A stretch of DNA of 64,000 nt from positions 1 through 64,000 of the forward strand of contig MPUH01000135.1 in assembly GCA_001970955.1 (NCBI GenBank). The letters are read 5' to 3'. Each line of letters opens with the position of its first letter. The first letter of the stretch is position 1. The DNA comes from Stentor coeruleus. Taxonomy: Eukaryota > Ciliophora > Heterotrichea > Heterotrichida > Stentoridae. Positions 26,932 through 37,817 of this stretch are shown piece after piece. Made by a program: the position numbers and the translations under genes. The notes beneath the pieces were generated by a model. It did not search any database. It had not been told where the DNA came from and worked only from the letters and a program-made list of their open reading frames with translations.

Positions 26932-28110
26932 CTATTTTTTTTGTGCCTTCGCCACAATTTCTTCATAATGTTTCGCGTTTCTTCTTAAAATATCTTCCAA
27001 TGGACCAAGCAACCGTTTAAATGAATGTCTATCTAAAGCTAAGCACTTTAAATCAGAACTAGCTTGAACATTTGCCGCTCTAGGTTCATTTCTTATAAGC
27101 GCTAGTTCCCCAAAATAGTCTCCAGGTCCATATCTTAAAACTTCTTGTGCTTCATGTCCTGCTTGTAAAACTTTTGTTGCAATAGCATGTCCTTCTTCAA
27201 CTATAAAAAAAACATTTCCTTCTTCACCTTGTCTTATAACATATTCCCCTGATGAAAAAGATAAAGATTTCAAAACATCAGCTAATTGTGAACGTTCATA
27301 AGGGTCCATACCAGAAAGAAGTTCTACTTTTGTAAGGAAATCAACATATTTTTCTCTTCTCTTCATTGTTGCATCTTTGACTATATGATTAAAACATTCA
27401 CGATCTAAACTCCAAAGTACACAAGGACCATTAGCTATAATAGTAGCAGCTCTAGGAGCGTTATAAAGAAGAGCAAGTTCACCAAAAGCATCTCCAGCTG
27501 AATAGTCCTTTATATGTTTATCTTCCCCTGATATTTTTTTAAAACATTTAAGACTTCCTGATTCTACAATATAAAGTTCATTACCATCATCACCTTCACG
27601 TATTACCATTTCTTTATCATTGAACTTTTTTTCTTCCATTGCTTGAATGACTATAGTTTTTTCAGTCCCTTGAAGATGAGAAAACATAAACGAAGCGCTT
27701 AATCGGTCTGCTAAATGCCTTTCTGTATCTATGGTTTTTGGGATAACCCTAGGGATAAAATCTTCTTTTTTGTTCCAATTCCCATAAGCTTCAGCAGACA
27801 CCGCAGAACGATGACGATTTGGTTGTGACACTTTTTGTGGTAGTTCTTCAACTGTATCTTCTTCAGCACTTTCACTACGTTCATCTTCTGATCCATGATC
27901 AGTTTGAAGTTTAAGACGAGCTACTTCTTGACGTAATTTATGCAGTTCAGCTTTTTCTGATAACTGCCCTTCGTAACCTAGCTCTTTTTCTAACCAATTA
28001 AGCAAGTAAGGTAAGGGTTCATCAGGTTTATGAACAAGTAACGCAGCGACAACTTCTTTTAAAAACGGGTTTAAAACTGCGTTGGCATAGTCTTTATTTT
28101 GAGTACTCAT
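26932..28110 (-). CDS. cAMP-dependent protein kinase regulatory subunit
   Basis: The 392-aa protein has a dimerisation/docking helix pair (residues 12-45, NPFLKEVVAALLVHKPDEPL) and an acidic linker. The inhibitory segment R99-H-R-S-A103-V-S follows. Two tandem cNMP-binding domains have phosphate cassettes FGELALLYNAPRAAT (about 214) and FGELALIRNEPRAAN (about 337), both with the essential Glu and Arg. Ala at the P0 site makes it a pseudosubstrate (RI-like) type. The usual P-3 Arg is His100, with Arg at P-4 and P-2. It holds the PKA catalytic subunit inactive until cAMP binds. Single exon; 24 bp from the convergent cyclin gene. Confidence 0.95.
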   Translation of the reverse strand: MSTQNKDYANAVLNPFLKEVVAALLVHKPDEPLPYLLNWLEKELGYEGQLSEKAELHKLRQEVARLKLQTDHGSEDERSESAEEDTVEELPQKVSQPNRHRSAVSAEAYGNWNKKEDFIPRVIPKTIDTERHLADRLSASFMFSHLQGTEKTIVIQAMEEKKFNDKEMVIREGDDGNELYIVESGSLKCFKKISGEDKHIKDYSAGDAFGELALLYNAPRAATIIANGPCVLWSLDRECFNHIVKDATMKRREKYVDFLTKVELLSGMDPYERSQLADVLKSLSFSSGEYVIRQGEEGNVFFIVEEGHAIATKVLQAGHEAQEVLRYGPGDYFGELALIRNEPRAANVQASSDLKCLALDRHSFKRLLGPLEDILRRNAKHYEEIVAKAQKK

Positions 28111-28304
28111 TTCTCAGATTATAAAAATGAACTTTTTATTAGTTGTTTATTTAGCTAATCATTACTTATAGAAATTTAGAGAATTATCAGTAATGATATA
28201 TTTGTGAAGATTATAATAAATATGATTTATGTTTTATTGAGATGGGAAATAGAGTTAGGAAAAATGTATTTGAGCTTATCACACTTAATTAGCACTCACA
28301 TGAT

Positions 28305-28619
28305 CCATTAGACACAAAAATTCCAATTTATTAACAAATTATAAATTCTAAAATAACTTAAATCGAAAACCCATACAATTCATAACCTTCCACATTTCCC
28401 AAAATATAAACTTCTAATTATTACTAATAATATCAATATCCTTTATTACCAAATTATCACANCCATTAGACACAAAAATTCCAATTTATTAACAAATTAT
28501 AAATTCTAAAATAACTTAAATCGAAACCCCATACAATTCATAACCTTCCACATTTCCCAAAATATAAACTTCTAATTATTACTAATAATATCAATATCCT
28601 TTATTACCAAATTATCACA
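28305..28619. repeat. 157-bp direct duplication around an N
   Basis: Bases 28305-28461 recur at 28463-28619 with an N at 28462 between them. The copies differ in one place (CGAAAACCC against CGAAACCCC). A near-identical pair joined by an N suggests two haplotype contigs placed end to end. Confidence 0.85.
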
Positions 28620-28770
28620 ACATCCTACTAATTCACCAAAACCATTCCTAAACTTCTACCATAAACCTCAATTTCTCTCTACAAAAAAAATACACAATCT
28701 AAACCTAAAACTTTTCAGAAAACCAAAATCCTTCCACCAACCACACATCCCAAAAAATATATCCCACCTA

Positions 28771-28874
28771 CAACAATCGAATAAAAAAAGAATCCTCATC
28801 TCCTGATCTTTTCTAAAAACCCNCAACAATCGAATAAAAAAAGAATCCTCATCTTCTGATCTTTTCTAAAAACC
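28771..28874. repeat. 52-bp direct duplication around an N
   Basis: Bases 28771-28822 recur from 28824, with an N at 28823 and one substitution (CATCTCCTG against CATCTTCTG). Confidence 0.85.
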
Positions 28875-28903
28875 TCAACATAAAAAATAAATCACTATTA
28901 TTC

Positions 28904-29932
28904 TTAATTATTATAAGCTGTCTTCTTAGGGTCATGCAATACTTCAAATTTCTTCTTATCAATATCAAAGCTTAATATATAGCAGTCCAAATTCATAAAA
29001 TAATAAACACACGCATTTCTCTTCCCAACTTGTGCAAACTTAGTGCATTCAACACTTTGCATAATAGTCCCTTCATTCCTAAACGTCAAACTTCCTACAT
29101 CTAAATTCACACACTCTCTATTATCCTTCCCTCCTAATATCAAAATCCCATTATCAACCTCAGCTACAGCTATATAATAAGTTTCCCAAGGTAAAGTAAT
29201 TGGCAATATTTTCCAAACCCCATATTCTACATCATAACATTCAATAGCCGAAGAATAATTCACCCCATCAAGTCCTCCAAACAAAAATATTTTCATATTT
29301 CCCCATTGACAAGCTGTCATTCCAGATTTCCCAATCCCAAGATGACTATGTATATATTCCCATTGATCTAAATTTGTATTATATCTTTCACATATATTTG
29401 TATAACCTTCAATACTAACCCCACCTAACACATAAATATATTCTTTAATAATAGTTGAAGCAAAAAAGTATCTAGGGAATTGCATAATAGGTTTAAGTTG
29501 TATAGTATAATTGTATATATTAAATTCATGAGTTTTATCACCAGCTATTAATATAGGGTTTTTTCTTGGTAAACTAAATACAACTGAAGACCAATGTATA
29601 TTACAATTCTCTAAGCGTTCAATATTCGTATAAGGATGCTTGAATATTATTATATAAAGTGATGTTATAAATATAAATGCAGACTGATCTGTTTCACGTT
29701 CAAGGATTGATAATTCACATGAAGTCTTGGTTATAAAGTTATCATATGTGGATGAATCTACTTCACAGTTTTCATAGAGGATTATGTAAAGTGATGGTGG
29801 CAAACGAAGACCTAATAATCGACCTAATGTGTATTTGAGATGGATTAAAGATTTTGGTGGAGCTATTATGATGGTTTTATCCTTGTATTTAAGGGTTAAT
29901 AAGACCAATGTTGAGATTCTCCCGATTTCCAT
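28904..29932 (-). CDS. Kelch-repeat beta-propeller protein
   Basis: The 342-aa protein contains kelch blades at residues about 160-300, marked by the double glycines in YVLGGVSIEG, IFLFGGLDGVN and ILILGGKDNRE. Between them lie the typical Tyr/Trp pairs (CERYNTNLDQWEYI and ECYDVEYGVWKILP). The N-terminal 130 residues may form further, weaker blades. There is no BTB, F-box or catalytic domain, so it is a stand-alone propeller, probably a protein-interaction adaptor. Substrate unknown. ATG at 29932 gives MEIGRISTLVLLTLK. Confidence 0.85.
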   Translation of the reverse strand: MEIGRISTLVLLTLKYKDKTIIIAPPKSLIHLKYTLGRLLGLRLPPSLYIILYENCEVDSSTYDNFITKTSCELSILERETDQSAFIFITSLYIIIFKHPYTNIERLENCNIHWSSVVFSLPRKNPILIAGDKTHEFNIYNYTIQLKPIMQFPRYFFASTIIKEYIYVLGGVSIEGYTNICERYNTNLDQWEYIHSHLGIGKSGMTACQWGNMKIFLFGGLDGVNYSSAIECYDVEYGVWKILPITLPWETYYIAVAEVDNGILILGGKDNRECVNLDVGSLTFRNEGTIMQSVECTKFAQVGKRNACVYYFMNLDCYILSFDIDKKKFEVLHDPKKTAYNN

Positions 29933-30007
29933 ATTTGTCTTGTAATACCCATTATATTTTAGCTAATATTAGAAATTATTATCTTGATTTGCTTTTTTAG
30001 CTTGTAT

Positions 30008-30988
30008 TTATTTGGTTTCTTCTTTGATGACTTTGTTTATAAAGTCAGTGCGGCCTATGTTTTTACTTCCAAGCGCAAGTTCTTTGTCTAGGCTTTTAAA
30101 ATTAGGTTTACGACGAGCTTTGATTTCTTTAGCTAAATGACCATCCTAATTTATACCAATAAACCATGAAAGCTCTTTGATAGTCCTATGTATACCTAGC
30201 ATACCTGGATTTTTAAGTAAAAGTTCACCTAAAAGTGGTTTAGCTAAATGGTTACCAGGAAAAATGTTAATGGTTTTTCAAGTATGCTTTGTAAATTATA
30301 TAACAATCATTCTCATCATGACAAAATGGAAGATTGTTAAATAAAAACTCATAAATAAACCCCAAGTGACCAATAATCTGCTGAAAACCCATACCCTTTA
30401 CTATTAATAACCTCAAGAGCCATATAATATGGTGTACCAACAGTTAAATAAGTCCTACTCTCAACAACTTTAGCATTATCGAAATCCATGATTTTTTGGT
30501 ATCCATCTTCATTGATCAAATATTCTCAGGTTTTAAATCCTACAAAACCATATAATAAAAAAATCCTATAAAAGCCTATCTTCAAAATCATTTCACAAGT
30601 GCTGACTTCAAATTCCCTCTCATCATTTTTTCCTGTCGATACCTTTTAATATAGTTTTTTCTAAAGTGATAAATGTGTAATTATGTTCTTTGTCTTGGAT
30701 TAGATCTAATTCTCCAAAGCATTTACCGAAAGTTAAAATTTTTGTTGATTCTTCATTGACAAGAGCATCAAGTCTTCCTTTTTCTACTATGTAAAAATTT
30801 AGTCCTTTATTCCCTTGTTTGAATATGATTTGGCTTTCATTAAAGATGTAAATTTTCATTTGTTTTATAAGTTGCTTGATGGTTTCTTCAGGTATTATTG
30901 ACAAAAGGAAATGGGGTTTTAGGATATTTAAGATATCTTTATGGATTTTTGGCTTGCAAGCTCTTTGGGCATAGTTGCTGTTATGCAT
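30008..30988 (-). pseudogene. Decayed cGMP-dependent protein kinase (PKG)
   Basis: Minus-strand remains of a PKG lie in order. An N-terminal cyclic-nucleotide domain (about 30626-30950) has FKQGNKGLNFYIVEKGRLDA, FGKCFGELDLI and ILKGIDRK. A catalytic-loop relic, LINEDGYQKIMDFDNAK, is preceded by a garbled form of the IYRDLKPEN loop (about 30490-30570). The activation segment follows as VGTPYYMALEVINSKGYG (normally HYMAPEV). Broken downstream pieces end in ELALGSKNIGRTDFINKV. The second cyclic-nucleotide domain and the N-lobe are deleted, several stops interrupt the kinase part, and the APE proline is Leu. The cyclic-nucleotide part still has an open frame of about 120 codons, so recent loss or residual expression cannot be excluded. 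Confidence 0.85.
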
Positions 30989-31009
30989 TCTGCTATGACT
31001 CAATTCTTG

Positions 31010-33830
31010 ACTGATGATCTGATTGTTGATTGTCGCTGTAATCCTCCAATGGTTAGCCTGGCTGAAGAATTAGTATTTGAGGATTTTTACTAGATACAAG
31101 GTTTTTGCTTTGTACTTTAGGCTTTGTTTTAGTTTGTGAGGCAGACTGATAAGTTTTTTATTCTAATTGTGTATGTGTTATATCATTACGATATTTATTC
31201 ACACTGGCGCATTTGCCCATTTTTTTTTTAGTACGAATTTCTAAATTTATTTCTTAGCAATTATTAGATAGTTTTTACTAGAGAGGGTTTAAGTGATTTT
31301 TATAAATAGCAATGATTATCAATTTCACTAATAAAATATTTTAGTTTATAATCTAAGATGAAATGCTTGTAAATTAATATTTGAAGTCAAGGGTAAGATC
31401 AAGAAAGTGATTTTTAGTTGATACTGCGGATGAAGATAAAATTAAAAAAAATGGATTTTTGTGTGAAGGATAAAAGCATTTTGTATATGAAAAGGTTAAG
31501 TATTTATTAAAGTTTTTTTTATAAGTGTTAAAAGGTGGGTTTTTTGTAGTGTTAATGGAGGGAATATTGGTTTTGAGCTGATATGCTGAGTATTTTTTGT
31601 TATGATTAGGTTATAATTACTAAGACTATGGAAAATGGAAGTTTAAGGTATGCAGAAATTGTTGAGTTTAAGATTTTATAGGATTTAAACTCCTTAGGTT
31701 GGTTAAGTTGATTAAGATTTTTAATAGAAATTGATGATTGTGTTTCTAGTCACTTTTACTAAGTGTGTTGGCTTTTATATAGTTGTAGGATTTTATTAAA
31801 TTATCTGTGTTTATTGCTATAGGAATTATAGCACTCAAAAGTTTTAGCAATTTCATCTAAGGAGAAATTTATAGTTTATCCATCTCCTTCGATATCATTA
31901 TAGTGAATTCTTGCTTTTTAGATTAAGAGCATTGCTTAAATTTATCAATTTTTTTGCCCTTTTCTGGAATGAGTATTGAGAAAAGTTCTTTGAATTCAGT
32001 ATAAGCTTTAAAAATTGCATAAAATATATCTACTAGTGCTAAATTTTATTTTTTCTGTAGGTTTAGTGAAAAGATTGAAAGATAAATGCTTTCTTGCTAT
32101 TCTTAAGAGATAAGCTATTAAAAATTTTTTTTGTTGGGATTTGTATATAGAAGTACTTATATCACCATACCTTTCCGAGAATATATTGATTTTCTAATAG
32201 GATTAAATGAAAAATCTATATAATCGATTAGTATAAAAAAAAAATAGAATATGATAAGAAGATTTATAAGATATTCTTAAGATATCAATGATTAATAGTT
32301 TTCAGATAATGATATAATAAAATATATATTATTAATAGTATACATTTATAATAGTTCTCAGCACATTCCACTATAATTTATCATTAAAAAACATGAATTT
32401 ACTTTTTAGCATAAAACATATACAATTTACTACTTATTATTTATACAATTTTTTAGACATATTCATAAATGGCGACTTTTTTCAAAAACCCTTTATATTC
32501 GCCCAATATAATGTATTATATCAAAATTTATATTATTATTATCTTATCATAGTAAAATTCCAGTTATGCATACATCAAAATTTCAAGATTCATTTAAAAC
32601 TATTTTTTCTAGGTTTTTTATAAGAAACATAAAATTACCCCAATTTTTAAATTATCATTCACTAAGGCATGCATAAAAAATATATAAAAATGCTATTAAT
32701 TACTCAGAAATTATCTAGATTTCATGACAGAAAGGGAAAAAATATTTTGAATAATTAATTAATTTCTAATCATATATAAATGAACCTTCAATAAAAAATT
32801 TATTTTCAAATACCAAAGAACTTAGATTATTTTTAAGACAGTTTTCATATTGTTGCGAAATGATATGTAAAAAGTTAAGTTGTTTATATCAAAAAAATGT
32901 AAAATTTGACTGTCTTTTGAAAAAATGAATTTTGTATGCAAGGTAATCATTAGTACTCTTCAAGCAGACTCAGTAACTATATAATAACAATGTATAGCGT
33001 TAAACAGTTATACTTAAGTTTTTTAAAGCATTAAAGTGTATTAATTTGATTTTTTGTATATAAGTTCAATTTGTAAAGCATATAAGCGTGCGAAATCACC
33101 TAAATATTAATATAATATGTAAGTAGTTGTAGTAATTTTGAAATTTTCCCATGAGAGTTTAATATTTAGCTTAATTTGATTATCGAATGGCATTAAAATA
33201 ATTATAAACATCATAGACTTAAATTAAAAAATTATAATTAAATTTCAATTAACAAAGACTTAAATTCAAGAATTATAATTAAAATTTCAATTAACATATA
33301 GAAAATCCTTTCTAGAATACCAATTTAAAACCTTTTTCTAAATGGTCATTTTATCTAAATGGAATAACTAAAATTTTCTTCCATTATACCTAAAAACACT
33401 ATGGCAGATTTGCAAAACAGCCTTTATTGCAAAGTACTTACAAACCTTAAATTTGGACTTTACAATAAAATCTTAAACATTTTTTCTTTAACTCTTTCAA
33501 TAAACTTCACTTATTTCATCAATCAATTTACTACCTCTCTTGCTAACAAAAATGCTCAAGAGTACTCATTGAGTAGAGTATCAATATTCAAACAATATCG
33601 ATTCTCAGTTTATAAATAGTATAACTAAATCTTCCAACTTGCATATTTACAATCAACCTCTATTTACTTAAATTTTATAATCTGGCAAAACTCATGCTCT
33701 TTACCTTTAAGTATTTCTGTTCATTATAAAGAATATTTCATTCTCAATCCTCATTGGTATTTCCACTACCAAAAACCTATAAACTTCCCAAAATAAATCT
33801 TTATCCTACTTTATTATATCTATAAAACTT
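31010..33830. other. Long gene-poor AT-rich region
   Basis: About 2.8 kb with no gene I can support. On the minus strand near 31810-31905 a relic reads HYNDIEGDG, a stop, TINFSLDEIAKTFEC, reminiscent of a broken EF-hand. Frames at 32393-32623 and 33401-33619 consist of A/T-driven Phe/Tyr/Ile/Leu-rich translations without motifs. From about 32200 to 33300 the sequence is extremely A/T-rich. Confidence 0.5.
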
Positions 33831-34301
33831 TCACAAATTCATTCTTAGATTTTTAAAACCTAACCAATCTATATCTTTTTCATCATCATCTAAACTGCTT
33901 CTATCAAGTTCTTGCATTATTCTATATCCAATAATCCACGCATCATCTCTCAGTATATCATTACTTTCTGGATTAGCCAATAAATCTGTAAGCTAAATAA
34001 GCATTACTTTAAGCTCTTTGAAGCTTATACTGTTCTTGGTTTTCAAATGAAGCTTTTTATGATTAGAAACTTGACTACAGTATCGAAACTTTACATGACA
34101 AATATCGCATTTGTAGGGTTTTTCACCTCTATGCATAAACTCATGTTCATTCAGATTTTGTCTTGAAGAAAGCTCTTTATCACAGAAACTACACTTAAAA
34201 TTTTTAATTCTTAAGTGTTTTAATGTTTGATGTCTCTTTAAGTTGTAAGGATTCGCATATGATCTCCCACAATTATTTTCTTGGCAAATAAATTCTACCA
34301 T
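33831..34301 (-). CDS. Three-finger C2H2 zinc-finger protein with one 15-nt intron
   Basis: The first frame (34301 down to 33993) ends at a TAG that lies inside intron GTAATGCTTATTTAG (33993-34007). Excision continues the frame as KELK-LTDLLANPESNDILRD to a TGA at 33831-33833, giving 151 aa. Three C2H2 fingers occupy residues about 3-85: CQENNC...H-x4-H, CSFC...H-x3-H and CDIC...H-x3-H. The second linker is HRGEKPY, a canonical TGEKPY-like form typical of DNA-binding arrays. The tail after the intron is acidic. Probably a sequence-specific DNA-binding protein, paralogous to 22714-23139. Confidence 0.88.
33993..34007 (-). other. 15-nt intron
   Basis: Sense GTAATGCTTATTTAG between AAA (Lys) and CTT (Leu). 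Its TAG is the apparent stop of the unspliced frame. Confidence 0.9.
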
Positions 34302-36094
34302 TGTTTTTATTTTAATGAACCTAAAATTATGTAAAAATAGCTTTTAAATTATAAATATAGTTTTAGGCTTAAAATTAATAAAGATATATTCATAGGTTTG
34401 ATATAAGATTTGTTTTAAGCATTAAAGCTGATTTTTTAAAGGTTTTTGGATGTAAAGGTTTGAAAATTAGTATTTTTTTTTATGGAATATGTTGATTTAT
34501 TATGCCGTTTTTGATATAATTAAGAATTTTTGATTTTTAGGGGTTTAATAAAGGATATATTTGTTATATTTGATTTTATATTGAAATTTAAGTTATTTTA
34601 GATTTTATATGGTGGAAGAGAATATATTTATGACTTATATTGGAAGTGTTTTTGAATTAAAAGACTTTATTTAATTTATTTTTTTGTTTTAAGTTGTGTT
34701 TAGGGTAGTAAATTGAGTTTATGTAAAGAATATCTGGGATTTTATTAATTTTTTATGATACAAAATTATGGACTATTTAAGTGTTAAAAGTTTTATTTCT
34801 TAATAGTGATTGCCTTTAAATAGTTTTATTTTATTGAGATAGTTATTATTTTTGATTAGAATAAACAAATTTGTAAGTGATTAAAACTTGCTAGAAATCT
34901 TTTAAAAACTAATAAAGAGTTTTTCTTTGAATATAATGTAATACAATACTTGATTTTTCTTCAGAGATAAAAGCAAAAAATCTAAGAAGCGATAGTGAAA
35001 ATATTAAAGTTGGTGAATTTATTGTACAGGATAAGTTTGAAAATGGAAATCAAGTATAAACTTAAAATCTTATAGAACTAGATATGATATTTAGCTAGTT
35101 CATATGAGAAATAATACCTATATAAATGATATTAAGCAACCTTTTTGCGTTAAATTACTATATAAATTATTCAAAGTTTAAATTGTGTAATTTTTTCAAT
35201 CACCAGCTTGAGGAATATATCCAAATCCTTCTTTGTATATTAACTACCTAAAATTTTTGTGAAAACCTTCATGTTTATATTATTATCGTTGAAAGCACCC
35301 CTAAAAGATTCTCTTTTACACCTTCTTAAATACTTCTAAAAAGTAGCACAGCTATACTTTTCTCATTCTGTAAGTCAACTTTATAAGATGCTTATCCACA
35401 TATACATTTTTTTCTAAATAACCCTAACAGATTGAAAATAATTCAAGTACTTATACTTTTACGTACAGTATCAGATATTTATTCATCAAAAATTCTACCA
35501 TGATTAGAACTAAGCTAATAATTCTTTAATAAATCCATTATGTTTACTTGCAATCCTAGTATTCAATTAATCTAACTTTTAACACATTCAGATATGCTTT
35601 GATAATATCTTAATCGTTTATCATCTTAAACACGAAAATAGATATTTACACATTAAGTATATAAACTAAAGAACACTTAAAATCTTAGTATCAGCTGTAA
35701 ATCCTACATATTCGACTCGGTTAACTATTCTAGAGCCATAAGCTTGGAGTGCCTATAATTTCATTTTTTATGTCTAAGTTTTTATCAATTTAATGACGTA
35801 TTTTACCTGTTATTATAGTTTTTAAAAGGAGTTTATTTTTAGTCTATTCCCACTTGAAAGAAGTTCACAGAATTCTATGAGTCTTTTTAAATACTATTTC
35901 GTGTTTTTTTTCAAGATTTTCTTGAGTAGTCTATTTGCTCTTCCTATCTCAATTTACATATAAAATTATAAAGCCTAATATCATCAATACAAACAGCTAA
36001 CTTAAATTATCCCATAAACCATAGCATAAATACTTATATTTATATACAACACCTAACCAAATCCACGTAAAAAATTATTTCAACAATAAATAAA
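34302..36094. other. Long AT-rich intergenic region with coding relics
   Basis: No intact gene. A plus-strand fragment at about 34965-35059 reads EIKAKNLRSDSENIKVGEFI and continues to a TAA without an ATG. It resembles a decayed exon and is not assignable. The final 200 bp form the upstream region of the ankyrin-type gene. Confidence 0.45.
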
Positions 36095-37222
36095 ATGGGC
36101 TGTAAGAGTTGCAAGACTGTTGAAAGAAATGAAACAGAAGTCTTACAGCACATTTTAAAATACATCCAAACTGACGACATATCAAATTTGCATATGAACT
36201 TACAATTCCTAACCAAACTCTCAAAAGACCATTACTCAGTTGTCATGAATGAAAAAATCCTTACTCACGGGGTATACAAACTGAACTTTATGGCTTATTC
36301 TTTAATGGTAGGTGCTACAAAATCCTTCAAACTATTTTACGAAAAGTGTCGTTGTTGTCTAGAATTGATGAACCAGAATTTTTCTGAATATAGTTTAGAT
36401 CCATTAAACGTAATATGCGAAAAAGGTCATTTAGAATTACTTAAGTATTACTTACCACTTTATATACAATTCCGTAGTTCAAATCAAGAAGCTAATAATA
36501 CAACACTTCAATTTCAAGCTAGAATTCCAATTAACCAACCTAGAGAATCTTATACACCAATACAAATAGCTTGTATAAGTGGACATATAGGTGTAGTTGA
36601 TTATATTTATCGATACAATTTATCATTCTCTGATCCTATTTTAGATATTAATGAAATAAATGAAGAAACAGGAGAAAACTGTGCCCTTATATCAATAAGA
36701 AGTGGAAATTTGAGTATGGTTAAAATGATGAGAGAAGGATACAATTTAGATTTTAATGTAAAAAATAGATTTGAGGAAAATGCTTTGCAGATATGCGCAG
36801 TTTGTTCAAGGCATTTCCCAAATATTCCTTATTCAGATATTTTTGCTTATCTTATTGAAGAAGCTGGGTTGGATATAACTGAAAATCATGAAGAAATCCT
36901 TTTGGCTATTGAAAACAAAGAAATGATAGCTTTAGCTGAACATAGACTGAAAGAAAAAGGTATAAAAGTTAGTAAAAGTGAACTTGATGAGATATTTCAG
37001 ACTAAAAGAAAAACACGAAGTAGGATAATGCCTAGAGTAAGTGTGAGTTCTATGGAAAAAGTTGATGAAATTGATAAACCTGATAAGCTTGATGAATACG
37101 AGAAACCTGATGATCCTGATTACAGTTGCATATCTTCAGTTGATCTAGGAACTAGTGAGACTTCATTCCTTATATCCAGTTTTTTAAACACAAAAAACGA
37201 ATCCCATATAATCAGCATATAA
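36095..37222 (+). CDS. N-myristoylated ankyrin-like protein
   Basis: The 375-aa protein begins MGCKSCKTVE (Gly2, Cys3 and Cys6: likely myristoylated and palmitoylated). A helical-repeat region spans residues about 40-270 with ankyrin signatures: LDPLNVICEKGHLELLKYYL, YTPIQIACISGHIGVVDYIY, ENCALISIRSGNLSMVKMM and ENALQICAVCSRH. The C-terminus is disordered and charged, with repeated DEIDKPDKLDEYEKPDDPD units. It is probably a membrane-anchored interaction scaffold. Single exon. The partner is not deducible. Confidence 0.85.
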   Translation: MGCKSCKTVERNETEVLQHILKYIQTDDISNLHMNLQFLTKLSKDHYSVVMNEKILTHGVYKLNFMAYSLMVGATKSFKLFYEKCRCCLELMNQNFSEYSLDPLNVICEKGHLELLKYYLPLYIQFRSSNQEANNTTLQFQARIPINQPRESYTPIQIACISGHIGVVDYIYRYNLSFSDPILDINEINEETGENCALISIRSGNLSMVKMMREGYNLDFNVKNRFEENALQICAVCSRHFPNIPYSDIFAYLIEEAGLDITENHEEILLAIENKEMIALAEHRLKEKGIKVSKSELDEIFQTKRKTRSRIMPRVSVSSMEKVDEIDKPDKLDEYEKPDDPDYSCISSVDLGTSETSFLISSFLNTKNESHIISI

Positions 37223-37574
37223 ATTAACCAAATTTAACTTTTATTATATGAAAAACCAACTAATCTTCATCAAAAAAACTCATTATAAACATATATTTTA
37301 CATACCCATTCTTTATCAAAATAATAAATATTTTATTTACAAGATAACTTCTAAGCAAAATTTAATCATTCCAGTTATTTCATACAACTTTTTCTCTTTC
37401 TCTATCTTTTTATTTTCATCTAAATACTATTAACTTTTATAACAAATATTTTTATCATTAGAAAATTGTTATTCAAATAAGTCCTTATCAAAAACTCATT
37501 CTGAAAATTATATTTGTAGTCCTTTTTGCAAGAAGGGTTTATTACTGTAATGGTGGGTATATAATAATATCCCA
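37223..37574. other. Upstream region of the eL38 gene
   Basis: 352 bp, A/T-rich. TGGTGGGTATATAATAATATC just before the start contains a TATATAA string (37557-37563) about 12 bp from the ATG. No other feature. Confidence 0.4.
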
Positions 37575-37817
37575 ATGGTAAAAACTATTTAGCCTAAGGA
37601 AATAAAAGACGTGCGCATGTTTATTCAGAAGTGCAGGCCTGAAAATAGTTCACAGAAAGCATTGGCAAAGCATGTAACCATCAAGAAAATTGGGAAAATG
37701 ACCAAGTTCAAACTTAGATGTTCTAAATATCTTTATACTATGGTTGTTGATGATGTAGAAAAGGCAGAAAAAATCAAGAAATCGCTCCCACCAAGCCTTA
37801 ACAAAAAAGAAGTTTAG
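37575..37817 (+). CDS. RPL38: Large-subunit ribosomal protein eL38, intron directly after the start codon
   Basis: The visible frame begins only at an internal Met. The real start is ATG 37575-37577, followed at once by intron GTAAAAACTATTTAG (37578-37592). The spliced product begins M-PKEIKDVRMFIQKCRPE, matching eL38 (human MPRKIEEIKDFLLTARR). It continues through KMTKFKLRCSKYLYTMVVDD and EKAEKIKKSLPPSLNKKE as in all eukaryotic eL38. The product is 75 aa against the usual 69-70, with a small insertion near residues 18-25. It is a 60S component beneath the peptide exit side. The position of the intron means the unspliced transcript lacks the true N-terminus. Confidence 0.95.
37578..37592 (+). 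other. 15-nt intron immediately after the eL38 start codon
   Basis: GTAAAAACTATTTAG separates ATG from CCT-AAG-GAA. Homology to eL38 (M-P-K/R) supports the exact junction. Confidence 0.94.

Larger units (their letters stand above)
28111..28903. other. Intergenic with two N-flanked duplications
   Basis: A/T-rich upstream region of the PKA-R gene and 3' flank of the kelch gene. Over half of it is made of the two direct duplications entered separately, so the true length is probably about 580 bp. Confidence 0.6.

Noticed and set aside
32393-32623. 76-codon Phe/Tyr/Leu-rich frame
   Set aside because: Typical of chance translation of very A/T-rich DNA; no motif.
33401-33619. 72-codon frame in AT-rich DNA
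   Set aside because: No motif, low complexity, and no clear compositional difference from its surroundings. Could be a small gene but is not supportable.
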